Shown here piece after piece: positions 25,180 to 33,644 of a DNA stretch of 64,000 nucleotides (position 1 is the first letter of the stretch; each line of letters starts with the position of its first letter). Under the pieces are notes generated by a model, which worked only from the letters and a program-made list of their open reading frames with translations, did not search any database and was not told the DNA's origin. Source of the stretch: JBNLAN01 sp050302175 (GTDB lineage Bacteria > Pseudomonadota > Zetaproteobacteria > Mariprofundales > Mariprofundaceae); contig JBNLAN010000013.1 in NCBI GenBank assembly GCA_050302175.1, positions 62,001-126,000 on the forward strand, given 5' to 3'. Both the position numbers and the translations under genes were made by a program.

Positions 25180-25545
25180 ATGTTAAAGGTAACAATCCAT
25201 GAAGAAGACGGCATTGCAGTACTGGAACCGAACGGCGCACTTACACAAGCAGATTTCGAGGCCGCTGCAACAATCATCGACCCGTTTATTGAACGGCGCG
25301 GCGGGCTGAACGGCGTAATGATTCACACCAAGGAGTTTCCGGGCTGGGACTCCTTTTCCGCCATGCTCACACATCTGAAGTTCGTGCGCGATCACCACAC
25401 GAAGATTGCCCGTGTGGCGATGGTCACCGATTCCATCGCAGGCGACCTGGCCGAGGTGCTGACCGGTCACTTTGTACAGGCCGAGGTGAAACATTTCGGA
25501 TTCAACGCGTTTAAAGAGGCAAGGCTCTGGGTGCTTGGTTTGTGA
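25180..25545 (+). CDS. SpoIIAA-like (STAS-fold) protein
   Basis: 121 aa. MLKVTIHEEDGIAVLEPNG, FPGWDSFSAMLTHLKFVRDHHTKIARVAMVTD and VKHFGFNAFKEARLWVLG are typical of the SpoIIAA-like family of small cytoplasmic proteins related to anti-anti-sigma and lipid-binding STAS domains. There is no obvious phosphorylatable Ser in the usual place, so partner-switching is not shown. The stop overlaps the next start as GTGA. Confidence 0.8.
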   Translation: MLKVTIHEEDGIAVLEPNGALTQADFEAAATIIDPFIERRGGLNGVMIHTKEFPGWDSFSAMLTHLKFVRDHHTKIARVAMVTDSIAGDLAEVLTGHFVQAEVKHFGFNAFKEARLWVLGL

Positions 25546-25886
25546 TCGCGCTGAACAATTCGTTGGCGGCCTGGGGCACATCCGGGTTTGAGGCTGTACT
25601 CAAAGCAGAAATCGCGGCAGCGAGCATTGAGGAGCTGCAACTGCAACAGGCGCTTCGCCTTGGCAATACGGTGCTGGAAGGCACTGTGCAGGCGATGCTG
25701 ATTTCCGCTGAAAAGACGGATAACACCATCCACGCCCGCGTCGGTCTATTTTTCAAGAGCATCATCGCCGGCTGCGCCTGCGCCGATGACCCGACGCCCG
25801 GGGAAGAGCAGAATGAATATTGCGAGGTTCAGCTGGATATCAAAATGCCGACAGCGAAAACAACCATTCTGGCCGTGAGCGAATGA
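25542..25886 (+). CDS. Hypothetical protein coupled to the SpoIIAA-like gene
   Basis: 114 aa, GTG start at 25542 sharing bases with the previous stop. An alpha/beta pattern with an acidic centre, a Cys pair (AGCACADDPTPGEE) and a beta C-terminus (YCEVQLDIKMP). No family recognised. The tight overlap suggests the two proteins work together. Confidence 0.65.
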   Translation: MIALNNSLAAWGTSGFEAVLKAEIAAASIEELQLQQALRLGNTVLEGTVQAMLISAEKTDNTIHARVGLFFKSIIAGCACADDPTPGEEQNEYCEVQLDIKMPTAKTTILAVSE

Positions 25887-25980
25887 CTGTTTAACTTCTT
25901 AACGCTTTATCAGGTTTTGTAAAGCAAATAGTGGTGATTCAGCTATTATATTCGCCATAGTATTCATGTGGAGGAGTAGA

Positions 25981-26430
25981 ATGACTAAGAATAATAAAAT
26001 ATGGGGAGCGCTGATTGTTGTTATAGCCTTGGGAGGTGGTTGTACAACTACTAAAACTAATATTCAAAGCTTAAATATTTCCTCAAATAACATGTCTGAA
26101 ATCTGCATTACAGAGAACAAGGATGTTATAGTGAAGGATTTTTTGCCTGTTCTACAAGCTGGTTTTGCGAGACATAATATTAATACAAAAATATATGACC
26201 AACGCCTTTCTCGTTCGTGTGAATACCAATTAACCTATGATGCCCATGGTAGATGGGACTTATATGTATATCTAGCAAGTGCCTATATTGAGATAAGACA
26301 TAACAATGAAATTGTCGCCTATGCTAATTATCGAGGGCCTTCCGGACTAAACCCGGCTAAGAGAGAAAGCACACAATCAAAAATTGACCCCGTAATTGAT
26401 GAACTTCTCAAAGAATTCCCTCGAAAATAA
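25981..26430 (+). CDS. Lipoprotein, Sbal_3080-like (AT-rich)
   Basis: 149 aa. Lipobox LGGGC with Cys21 after a hydrophobic signal. The mature part has EICITENKDVIVKDFLPVLQAGFARHNI, SRSCEYQLTYDAHGRWDL and a C-terminal KIDPVIDELLKEF, which match my memory of the Sbal_3080 family lipoproteins. ATG 25981 follows GGAGGAG. The gene is clearly more AT-rich than its neighbours, suggesting transfer. Function unknown. Confidence 0.72.
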   Translation: MTKNNKIWGALIVVIALGGGCTTTKTNIQSLNISSNNMSEICITENKDVIVKDFLPVLQAGFARHNINTKIYDQRLSRSCEYQLTYDAHGRWDLYVYLASAYIEIRHNNEIVAYANYRGPSGLNPAKRESTQSKIDPVIDELLKEFPRK

Positions 26431-26511
26431 ATCTGGACCCTCTAGCCACTTGTTTTGGCGAAAGCTGACGCTCATGTTTTCCCATCAGTCTTGAAGAGAT
26501 ATGCTCTTCAA

Positions 26512-27204
26512 ATGTCGAACCCCAATTTTCCTTTGCTGAATGCACATGGGCTAAACCTGCAAGCCGTTTTTGACATCGCCGCGTTACCGGGTGAGCTGAC
26601 AGGACAAGTTCCGGAGTTTGAGCACTACCGGCGACTGGTGTTGATCGGGCATGGCGGCAGGGAAATGTGGGAAGCCTTGCAGGCATCCGAATTCAGCAAC
26701 CAGCCTAATCCGGTTGATTCGTTTTCAGTGGGTACAGTAAAGCGTTGGCTGGCCGAGTCTTACCCAGATGCGAAATATGAAATCATCTATCCCGTGTCCG
26801 AACAGATGCTGCCGCTACAACAGCTCGGCAAACTCGCCGGCTGGCATCACGATTCGCCGTTTCGTATCGGCATCAATTGCCGCTGGGGTTCGTGGTTCGC
26901 CTATAGAGCAGTAGTACTGGTCGATGCCGAGCTGCCGGTCACTACACCTGAAATCTGGGGCTCACCCTGCGAGAAGTGCACAGAGAAGCCCTGCATTACC
27001 GCCTGCCCGGCAGGGGCGGTTTCGGACGAGGAGAAGATGCTGGAGCGCTGTATCGATTACCGACTGGAAGAGGGGTCAACATGCGCACGCCAGTGCCTGT
27101 CGCGCCTCGCCTGCCCGGTGGGCGCAGAGCACCGCTATGACCGGGAGCAACTCAACTATCACTACGAGCAATCGCTACAAACCATTCAGCATTGGCAGCA
27201 GTAA
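26512..27204 (+). CDS. Ferredoxin-like 4Fe-4S protein related to epoxyqueuosine reductase
   Basis: About 230 aa. The N-terminal two thirds (RRLVLIGHGGREMWEAL, LAGWHHDSPFRIGI) has an alpha/beta fold. The C-terminal part has two cluster sites: CEKCTEKPCITACP and CIDY...CARQCLSRLACPVG. The arrangement resembles the C-terminal half of QueG-type proteins and stand-alone relatives. ATG 26512 (MSNPNFPLL) is preferred over an upstream TTG. It probably has an electron-transfer role; the substrate is unknown. Confidence 0.65.
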   Translation: MSNPNFPLLNAHGLNLQAVFDIAALPGELTGQVPEFEHYRRLVLIGHGGREMWEALQASEFSNQPNPVDSFSVGTVKRWLAESYPDAKYEIIYPVSEQMLPLQQLGKLAGWHHDSPFRIGINCRWGSWFAYRAVVLVDAELPVTTPEIWGSPCEKCTEKPCITACPAGAVSDEEKMLERCIDYRLEEGSTCARQCLSRLACPVGAEHRYDREQLNYHYEQSLQTIQHWQQ

Positions 27205-27220
27205 TAAGCTAAGGCAAGGT

Positions 27221-27321
27221 ACCGCACATGGATGTGCGGTGAGCGAACAAAGTGAGCTCGTAAGCGGAGCAAAACCAAGCTTTTGCGTAGCGATGGATAT
27301 GAATGGCAGGAAGCCATTCAT
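27221..27321. repeat. Cluster of short hairpins between the ferredoxin-like gene and bioB
   Basis: Perfect inverted repeats ACCGCACAT/ATGTGCGGT (27221-27240) and ATGAATGGC/GCCATTCAT (27299-27321) flank two weaker stems (GAGC...GCTC and GCAAAA...TTTTGC). Both neighbours end here (convergent). It resembles dispersed palindromic intergenic elements rather than a plain terminator. Confidence 0.5.
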
Positions 27322-27328
27322 GAATCAA

Positions 27329-28309
27329 TCAACCTGCATTCACCATGCGGCGGGAGGAGGGGACATCCACTTTCGATTCGGCGCGCAAGCCCAGCTTTTT
27401 GAACAGCGCCTGATCATCCTCGGCATCCTGGTTGCCCGCAGTGAGCAGCTTCTCACCGTAAAACATCGAATTTGCACCCGCTAAAAAGCAGAGCGCCTGC
27501 ATCTCCTCGCTCATGGCTTCACGGCCTGCCGAGAGGCGCACATAGGAGCCCGGCATGGTGATGCGAGAAACGGCAATGGTGCGGATGAACTCGAAATTAT
27601 CGAGATCGTCCAGCTCCTGCATCGGCGTGCCTTCGATCTTGATCAGCATGTTGATCGGCACGCTCTCCGGATGCGGCTGCATGCGCGCCAGTTGCGCCAC
27701 AAGACCTGCACGATGGCGGCGCGATTCTCCCATGCCCACGATGCCGCCGCAGCAGATGCTCATGCCTTCGGCGCGCACGTGCTTCAGGGTGTCCAGACGA
27801 TCCTGGTAGGTGCGGGTGGAGATAATCTCCTTGTAGTATTCGGGATCGGTATCGAGGTTGTGGTTGTAATAATCGAGCCCTGCCTCTTTAAGTTTCGCCG
27901 CCTGCTCTTCTGTGAGCATACCCAGCGTGGCACAGGCTTCCATATCCATCGCTTTCACTTCGCGAATCATATCGAGCACCATATCGAAGGCGCGCCCCTT
28001 CGGCTCGCGCCAGGCGGCCCCCATGCAGAAGCGGGTAGCACCCTTCTCTTTGGCCGCGCGCGCTGCCTGCATTACCTCTTCCTTCTTCATCAACAGCTCG
28101 CGTTCGAGCCCGGTGTCGTAAAGCGCGCTTTGAGGGCAATATTTGCAATCCTCGGAGCAACCGCCGGTTTTGATGGAGAGCAGGGTGGAGAGTTGCACGG
28201 CGTTGGCATCGAAATGGGCGCGATGCACGGTCTGCGCTTTGAACATCAGATCGTTGAACGGCAGCTCGAACAGCTCCTCGATTTCATCCACGGTCCAGTC
28301 ATAACGCAT
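27329..28309 (-). CDS. bioB: Biotin synthase
   Basis: 326 aa radical-SAM enzyme that inserts sulfur into dethiobiotin. CxxxCxxC site CSEDCKYCPQS near residue 51, YYNHNLDTDPE, ICCGGIVGMGE and the Arg of YVRLSAGRE are all in place. It lies 80 bases after ptsI on the same strand. No other biotin genes are nearby. Confidence 0.96.
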   Translation of the reverse strand: MRYDWTVDEIEELFELPFNDLMFKAQTVHRAHFDANAVQLSTLLSIKTGGCSEDCKYCPQSALYDTGLERELLMKKEEVMQAARAAKEKGATRFCMGAAWREPKGRAFDMVLDMIREVKAMDMEACATLGMLTEEQAAKLKEAGLDYYNHNLDTDPEYYKEIISTRTYQDRLDTLKHVRAEGMSICCGGIVGMGESRRHRAGLVAQLARMQPHPESVPINMLIKIEGTPMQELDDLDNFEFIRTIAVSRITMPGSYVRLSAGREAMSEEMQALCFLAGANSMFYGEKLLTAGNQDAEDDQALFKKLGLRAESKVDVPSSRRMVNAG

Positions 28310-28389
28310 ACTTCTCTCCTGTGCGGTTAACGCGAAAGAGGCGCATGGTAAACTGGTTCGCCGTTTTCAGCAAAATTTTCGCTTAAGGC

Positions 28390-30066
28390 TTACAGGGTGT
28401 GCTTGATCGGATTGTAGTGCAGGCGGCTGAGGTTTTTCCGGATCACAAGAATGCGATTGATGCTCATGGAGAGCGAATCCATGCCCATATTGAGGAACAT
28501 CTCTGTCCACTGTGGATTGGAGGCCATCTCGCCACAGACCGAAATAGTGATCCCCTTTTTCTTGGCAGCGCTTGCCGCATGCTCCAGCAGATGGCAAATG
28601 GCCGGGTGATTCGGCTGGTAGATATTCGCCACCTCTTCATCGGTACGGTCGGCAGCCAGCGTGTATTGAATAAGATCGTTGGTACCCACCGAGAAAAAAT
28701 CGGAAATCGATGCCAGCTCTTCGGCAATCATGGCTGCGGCGGGTACCTCGATCATAGTGCCAACCTCGGGCATTTTGTGGATGCCCAGATCCTTGCGGCA
28801 CGCCTCTATCTCCTCGTGAATCTGCTCCACTTCATCCATGGTGGTCACCATCGGAATCAGAATACGCAGCGCCCCCTCCTCAGCGGCCCGCAACAACGCC
28901 CTGAGCTGCGCGCGTAAAATCTCCGGGTGCTTCAAAAGCAGGCGTACGCCGCGAAATCCCATGGCCGGATTCTCCCCGCCTTCGCGGCGATTCAATACTT
29001 TTTCATACAGAAACGGCTTATCGCCGCCGATATCGAACAGGCGGAACGTGGCCTCCTTGCCGTTGAGCTGCCGCACAAGCGATACGTACTCCTGATACTG
29101 CCGCTCCTCATCAACCAGCGCGTCTTTTCCATCGAGAAAAAATTCGGTGCGGAACAGGCCGACGCCATCGGCACCGACGGCCTCGGCCAATGGCATCTGC
29201 TCGGAAAACTCGAGATTGGCCATCAATTGAAGTTCATGGCCATCCGCTGTTAGCGAAGGCTGGGTGGCAAAACTCTGAAAATCGGCCTTGATAGCCGCAA
29301 TCGCTTCGACAAAGAGTTGATATTTCTCGCACTCCTCCCTGGTCGGATTCAACACCCACTGACCCTGCTCACCATCGAGCACCAGGGTATCGCCATCTTT
29401 TGCCAGCTGCATGATGTCAGCCACACCCACCAGCGCTGGCATGCCGATACCACGGGCAACAATCACAGCATGACTGTTCATCCCGCCCTGAGAGGAGATG
29501 ATGCCGGCCACGCCCCGGCGCCAGAACGACACAATATCGAGCGCGCTGAAATCCTCGGCCACCAGTACCAGTTGCTCGCCCTCGTCAACCAGCGGTTTAT
29601 CGGAATGATGCCCGGCCAGTGAACGGAAGATGCGCGCGCCGGCCTGCTCGATATCCCGTTTTTTATCACGCAGATACTCGTCCTCGAATTCATCGAACAT
29701 CGTTTCGAGCTGATCGATGCGCTTACGCAACGCCCACTCCGCATTGATCATTTTGTTTTTGATAATCTTGGCTGCCTTGCCGATCAGTTCGGGATCGAGC
29801 AAAACAAGCCGGTAAACCTCGAGCAGCTGCAACGGATCCTTATGATGATGCACCGAGAGCTGGCTCTTCTCGAACTCGATCTCGGTCACTGCAGCATCGA
29901 CGGCTTCCTGCAACCGGGCGATCTCCTCCTTCACCTCTTCGGATCTGATTTTTCTTTCGGGAATCGGCGTGCGCCCGTGTTCCAGCTTCTGGATACGCCC
30001 GATCACAATACCGGGACTGCTATCCACCCCTCTGCCGGTATGGCGTCCGACAGCAGCAGTATTCAT
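28390..30066 (-). CDS. ptsI: PTS enzyme I (phosphoenolpyruvate-protein phosphotransferase)
   Basis: 558 aa, no N-terminal GAF, so of the sugar-type EI length. Phospho-acceptor His199 (GGMNSHAVIVARG), PEP-binding barrel with GADGVGLFRTEFF, GTNDLIQYTLAADR and the active-site Cys in ISVCGEMAS. It passes phosphate from PEP to HPr. The ATG overlaps the HPr stop as ATGA. It is the last gene of the rpoN operon. Confidence 0.95.
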   Translation of the reverse strand: MNTAAVGRHTGRGVDSSPGIVIGRIQKLEHGRTPIPERKIRSEEVKEEIARLQEAVDAAVTEIEFEKSQLSVHHHKDPLQLLEVYRLVLLDPELIGKAAKIIKNKMINAEWALRKRIDQLETMFDEFEDEYLRDKKRDIEQAGARIFRSLAGHHSDKPLVDEGEQLVLVAEDFSALDIVSFWRRGVAGIISSQGGMNSHAVIVARGIGMPALVGVADIMQLAKDGDTLVLDGEQGQWVLNPTREECEKYQLFVEAIAAIKADFQSFATQPSLTADGHELQLMANLEFSEQMPLAEAVGADGVGLFRTEFFLDGKDALVDEERQYQEYVSLVRQLNGKEATFRLFDIGGDKPFLYEKVLNRREGGENPAMGFRGVRLLLKHPEILRAQLRALLRAAEEGALRILIPMVTTMDEVEQIHEEIEACRKDLGIHKMPEVGTMIEVPAAAMIAEELASISDFFSVGTNDLIQYTLAADRTDEEVANIYQPNHPAICHLLEHAASAAKKKGITISVCGEMASNPQWTEMFLNMGMDSLSMSINRILVIRKNLSRLHYNPIKHTL

Positions 30067-30332
30067 TCGTCTTCTCCGAAACGCTGATTTATCAGCTCTT
30101 CCAATGTATCCAGCGCCTTATCGGCATCCTTGCCCTCGGCTTTCAACACCAGCGTGCTGCCCTTGCTCGCCGCCAGCATCATCAAACCCATGATGCTCTT
30201 GGCATTGATTTCGATCTCATCCTTCAGCAAGGCAAGATCGGACTCAAAACGGCTTGCCTCCGCCACAAACTTGGCCGAGGCCCGGGCATGCAGGCCGAGT
30301 TTGTTTTGTATGGTGATACGACGCTCCGGCAT
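30063..30332 (-). CDS. ptsH: Phosphocarrier protein HPr
   Basis: 89 aa. His15 (LGLHARASAKF) takes phosphate from EI. Ser46 (AKSIMGLMML) is the site for HPr kinase, encoded three genes upstream. It sits 2 bases after the EIIA gene and overlaps ptsI. Confidence 0.96.
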   Translation of the reverse strand: MPERRITIQNKLGLHARASAKFVAEASRFESDLALLKDEIEINAKSIMGLMMLAASKGSTLVLKAEGKDADKALDTLEELINQRFGEDE

Positions 30333-30334
30333 AA

Positions 30335-30751
30335 CTAGCTCCCCTCCACTTTCACCGAAGGTATTTCCGAGGCGAGATAAATATGCTGCCGCCCGGCAGC
30401 CGCGACTTCGTGCGCCAATGCTGACAAATCGTGAATCTCCGCTCTCAGGCTGGCCGCTTTGATCAGCATCGGAAGATTAAAACCGGCCAGCACCTCGCAA
30501 CTGCCGGGCTTCAGGCAACCCAGCGATACATTGCTGGGCGTACCGCCGAAAATATCAACCAGTATCAATACCCCATGCCCGCTTTCGCACTCTTTCACCC
30601 GCTCCTGCAACATTACTCGAAGCTGATCCGTGGCATTGCCGGGCGATACATCCAGCACCGATACCTGCGGCAGCGGCCCCAGCACATGCTCGGCCGCCTT
30701 CAGCATTTCGCCTGCCACCCTGTTATGCGCCACCAGCACCAGCCCGATCAT
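30335..30751 (-). CDS. PTS EIIA component, mannose family
   Basis: 138 aa. Phospho-acceptor His9 in VLVAHNRVAGEML, and DIFGGTPSNVSL, both family marks. There are no EIIB, EIIC or EIID genes nearby, so it probably works as a regulator phosphorylated by HPr. Its start overlaps the rapZ stop as ATGA. Confidence 0.92.
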   Translation of the reverse strand: MIGLVLVAHNRVAGEMLKAAEHVLGPLPQVSVLDVSPGNATDQLRVMLQERVKECESGHGVLILVDIFGGTPSNVSLGCLKPGSCEVLAGFNLPMLIKAASLRAEIHDLSALAHEVAAAGRQHIYLASEIPSVKVEGS

Positions 30752-31623
30752 CCGCTGCCCCTGTCTGCTTTCAGCTCCCGATGCCGCACAATCGCTGTGG
30801 TGCCATGATGTTCGCGCATGGCTTCCGCCATGGCTTCAGCCATATAGACCGAACGATGGCGCCCGCCGCTGCAACCAAAGGCCAGCATGAAATACTGCTT
30901 GCGCTCTTTTTTCAGTTGCGGCCAGATAAACTCGAGCCAGGCCAGCATCTGCTCTTTCGCCTGCGTCACAGAGTCGTATTTCTCCAGATACGTTTTCACC
31001 GACGCATCCATGCCGGTCTGCACGGCAAGCTCCGGCTGATAATGCGGGTTGGGCAAAAAGCGTACATCGACCACCATATCGGCATCCTGCGGCAGCCCGC
31101 GCTGGTAGGAGAACGACTGTACCGAAAAAATCAGCTCGGATTCCCTGGCATTGATCCGCTTTCGCCAGAATGATTCGACCATCTCCGCCAGTTCGTAAGG
31201 GTTGAGCGCTGTGCTATCGAGCACGAGATTGGCAATGCCGCGCAACGGCTGCATGGCTTCCCGCTCCTGTTCAATGGCCTGAGACAAATCGGCCTCCGGC
31301 GCATAAGGGTGCCTCCGGCGTAGAGTGGAGAATCTGCGCTGAAGCACCTCCGGGCTTGCCTCAAGATAGAGCACCTGCCATGGGCGCTCACTATCCTTCA
31401 ACCGCGCCAGCGCCTGATGCAGGGTATCAATGTTGGCATGGCTGCGCGCATCCACGCAGACCGCTGCGTGCCGCCCGGAATCCATTTTTGCCGCCCAGTC
31501 GTGCAGCATGTCGAGCGGCAGATTATCGGTGCAGAAAAAGCCGATATCTTCCAGCGCGTGCAGCGCCGTGCTCTTGCCGGCTCCGGACAAACCGCTGATC
31601 AGCATCAACATCTCTCTTTCCAC
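30748..31623 (-). CDS. rapZ: RNase adapter protein RapZ
   Basis: 291 aa. N-terminal P-loop ISGLSGAGKST (Walker A 11-18), GFFCTDNLP, and the C-terminal RNA-binding domain with FSYQRGLPQDADMVVDVRFLPNP and FGCSGGRHRSVYMAE. In enterobacteria it guides RNase E to GlmZ and controls amino-sugar synthesis. Next to ptsN and hprK it is a standard member of the rpoN operon. Confidence 0.94.
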   Translation of the reverse strand: MEREMLMLISGLSGAGKSTALHALEDIGFFCTDNLPLDMLHDWAAKMDSGRHAAVCVDARSHANIDTLHQALARLKDSERPWQVLYLEASPEVLQRRFSTLRRRHPYAPEADLSQAIEQEREAMQPLRGIANLVLDSTALNPYELAEMVESFWRKRINARESELIFSVQSFSYQRGLPQDADMVVDVRFLPNPHYQPELAVQTGMDASVKTYLEKYDSVTQAKEQMLAWLEFIWPQLKKERKQYFMLAFGCSGGRHRSVYMAEAMAEAMREHHGTTAIVRHRELKADRGSG

Positions 31624-31626
31624 CGC

Positions 31627-32589
31627 TTACGCATCATCTTCTCCTGACTGCCCGTTCTGAATACGATCCTCCAGCGCCTTGATAAAATCCTGCCCGCTAT
31701 CGATGCCTCGCTTTTTGAGCAGCTGATTACGTGTGGCCACCTCGACCAGTACCGCCAGCGAACGTCCGGGCCGAATCGGAATCAGCACCTTCGGCAACTT
31801 CACACCATGCAACTCCGACGTGTGCTGCTCGCCGAGGATACGCTCCTCCTCGGCAATCTTCTCCCACGGCACCATCTCGACAATCAGGCCGACCCGCTTG
31901 GCATCGTTGAGCGAAGCCGCGCCAAACAGGTCGCGAATATTCAGAATACCAAGACCCCGTATCTCCATATGATAGCGAATCGACTCCGGGCTTCTGCCCA
32001 CCAGCCTTTCCGGGGTCTCCCGAACCAGCTCCACCATATCATCGGCAATCAGCCGGTGCCCGCGTGAAATCAGCTCCAGCCCGATCTCACTCTTGCCGAT
32101 GCCGCTCTTGCCGATCAGCAGCACGCCAAGCCCGAACACATCCATAAACACGCCATGCTGAAAAGTGCGCGGAGCAAGCTTGCGCACAAGGTATTGCATG
32201 ATATCGGTCATAAAGGCGGTCGAAGTGAGTTCGGAGACAATCAGTGGCGTATCGGTGCGAGTTGCAGCCTCAATAATGATCCGGGGCGGCAGAATGCCGC
32301 GCGTGACCACCACTGCCGCAGGAAACAGATCGAACAGCGCATCCACCGCCCGTTTGCGCTCGGGCTCGGGCCGGGAGGCCAGAAAATTAAGCTCTGTGCG
32401 ACCGATAACCTGCAGGCGACTATCTTTAATATTTTCCAGAAACCCGGCAAATGCCAGTGATGGCTTCTGCAGGCGGGGGTGATCGATGGTGCGTGCCGTG
32501 CCGGGCTCACCGGCAATCAATCGCATCTGCAACGCTTCACCCTGCTCATCCAGGATTTCGGCGATTGGGATGCAAAGCGACTTGCTCAT
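31627..32589 (-). CDS. hprK: HPr kinase/phosphorylase
   Basis: 320 aa, full-length form with an N-terminal domain. Walker A LIGKSGIGKSEIG (160-167), RGHRLIADDMVEL and the HPrK signature EIRGLGILNIRDLFG. It modifies Ser46 of HPr, which is present in the HPr of this operon. This supports serine-based control of the regulatory PTS. Confidence 0.95.
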   Translation of the reverse strand: MSKSLCIPIAEILDEQGEALQMRLIAGEPGTARTIDHPRLQKPSLAFAGFLENIKDSRLQVIGRTELNFLASRPEPERKRAVDALFDLFPAAVVVTRGILPPRIIIEAATRTDTPLIVSELTSTAFMTDIMQYLVRKLAPRTFQHGVFMDVFGLGVLLIGKSGIGKSEIGLELISRGHRLIADDMVELVRETPERLVGRSPESIRYHMEIRGLGILNIRDLFGAASLNDAKRVGLIVEMVPWEKIAEEERILGEQHTSELHGVKLPKVLIPIRPGRSLAVLVEVATRNQLLKKRGIDSGQDFIKALEDRIQNGQSGEDDA

Positions 32590-32591
32590 AT

Positions 32592-33041
32592 TCAGGGGTT
32601 ATTAAACGTCGACAACAATCCGGAAATTTCCTCTGCACTGTCGGCTTGCAGAATAGCCTCGCGGGTCTGCTCGGTTTGCAGAATCCGTGCCAGATAGGCC
32701 AGTAACTCAAGGTGTGTGCGATCGGCATGCTCGGGAACCAGCAACAGAATAATGATATGCACCGGCTCTCCGTCGATGGAGTCAAAATCGAGCCCTTTGG
32801 GGTGCCGGGCCAGCGCCAGCAGGGGTTCCGACAGGGCCGGCATCCGGCCATGGGGTATTGCCACGCCATGACCTATGCCGGTACTGCCCAGTGCTTCACG
32901 CGCCATGACCACTTCCAATACCTGATCGTTATCGATACCCGGCAGCAACTCCGCCATCTCATCGATCAGCGTGCGCTTACTGGCCGAATCAGCCTCCATG
33001 AGGATGTGTTCGACCGGAACCAGGGGCATCGGAAGCATCAT
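32592..33041 (-). CDS. ptsN: PTS nitrogen-regulatory EIIA
   Basis: 149 aa. Phospho-acceptor His64 in GIGHGVAIPHGRM, with LLLVPEHADRTHLELLAYLARIL typical of EIIA-Ntr. It is a phosphate acceptor from the PTS that controls potassium transport and nitrogen/phosphate responses in other proteobacteria. It is separated from hpf by 9 bases. Confidence 0.95.
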   Translation of the reverse strand: MMLPMPLVPVEHILMEADSASKRTLIDEMAELLPGIDNDQVLEVVMAREALGSTGIGHGVAIPHGRMPALSEPLLALARHPKGLDFDSIDGEPVHIIILLLVPEHADRTHLELLAYLARILQTEQTREAILQADSAEEISGLLSTFNNP

Positions 33042-33050
33042 GGCGGGCTG

Positions 33051-33632
33051 TTATACCTCGGAAGTATTCGAGCTCTCGATCCAGTTCAGCTGCCCTTCGG
33101 CATCGCGATGGATCATATTCAGAGAGTCGGTTGCTTCATTGATGAACACCAGCAGGTTGAGGTTTTCAGCCAGCTCCATCTGCATGACCGCTTCGTCCAC
33201 ACTCATCGGCTTGGCCGAAACGCTTTTCTGCTGCAACACTTCATGTTGATGATCCTCGGCCAGCTCTTCATGCGCCGCAGAAACATCCAGCAATTTGTGC
33301 GACACCTTGATTTCGCGTCCCTTGCGCTGGTTGTGCTCACTCTGGTGTTTCTTGAGCTTGGCACGGTAGCGCTTGAGCTGGCGATTCAGCTTGTCGACCA
33401 CACCATCGATCGAGGCATACATATCTTCAGATTCATGCTTACCGTGAATATTGATGCCATTGACCTGCAGATTCATTTCGCAGCGCTGGCGGAATTTTTC
33501 AACCGATAGCACCACGTGTGCATCCACAACATGATCAAACGAGTGTTTGAGATGTTGCAGCTTGCTTTCCACATAGTCCTTAATTGCTGGTGTCAGTTCC
33601 AGGTGACGGCCTGTAATGGATACTTGCATCAC
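33051..33632 (-). CDS. hpf: Ribosome hibernation promoting factor, long form
   Basis: 193 aa. The N-terminal S30AE domain (VSITGRHLELTPAIKDYVESKL...DMYASIDGVVDKLNRQLKRYRAKL) is followed by a linker and a C-terminal dimerisation domain (VDEAVMQMELAENLNLLVFINEAT). The long form dimerises 70S ribosomes. It sits just after rpoN, the usual order. Confidence 0.94.
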   Translation of the reverse strand: MMQVSITGRHLELTPAIKDYVESKLQHLKHSFDHVVDAHVVLSVEKFRQRCEMNLQVNGINIHGKHESEDMYASIDGVVDKLNRQLKRYRAKLKKHQSEHNQRKGREIKVSHKLLDVSAAHEELAEDHQHEVLQQKSVSAKPMSVDEAVMQMELAENLNLLVFINEATDSLNMIHRDAEGQLNWIESSNTSEV

Positions 33633-33644
33633 TTCTCCTCCATT

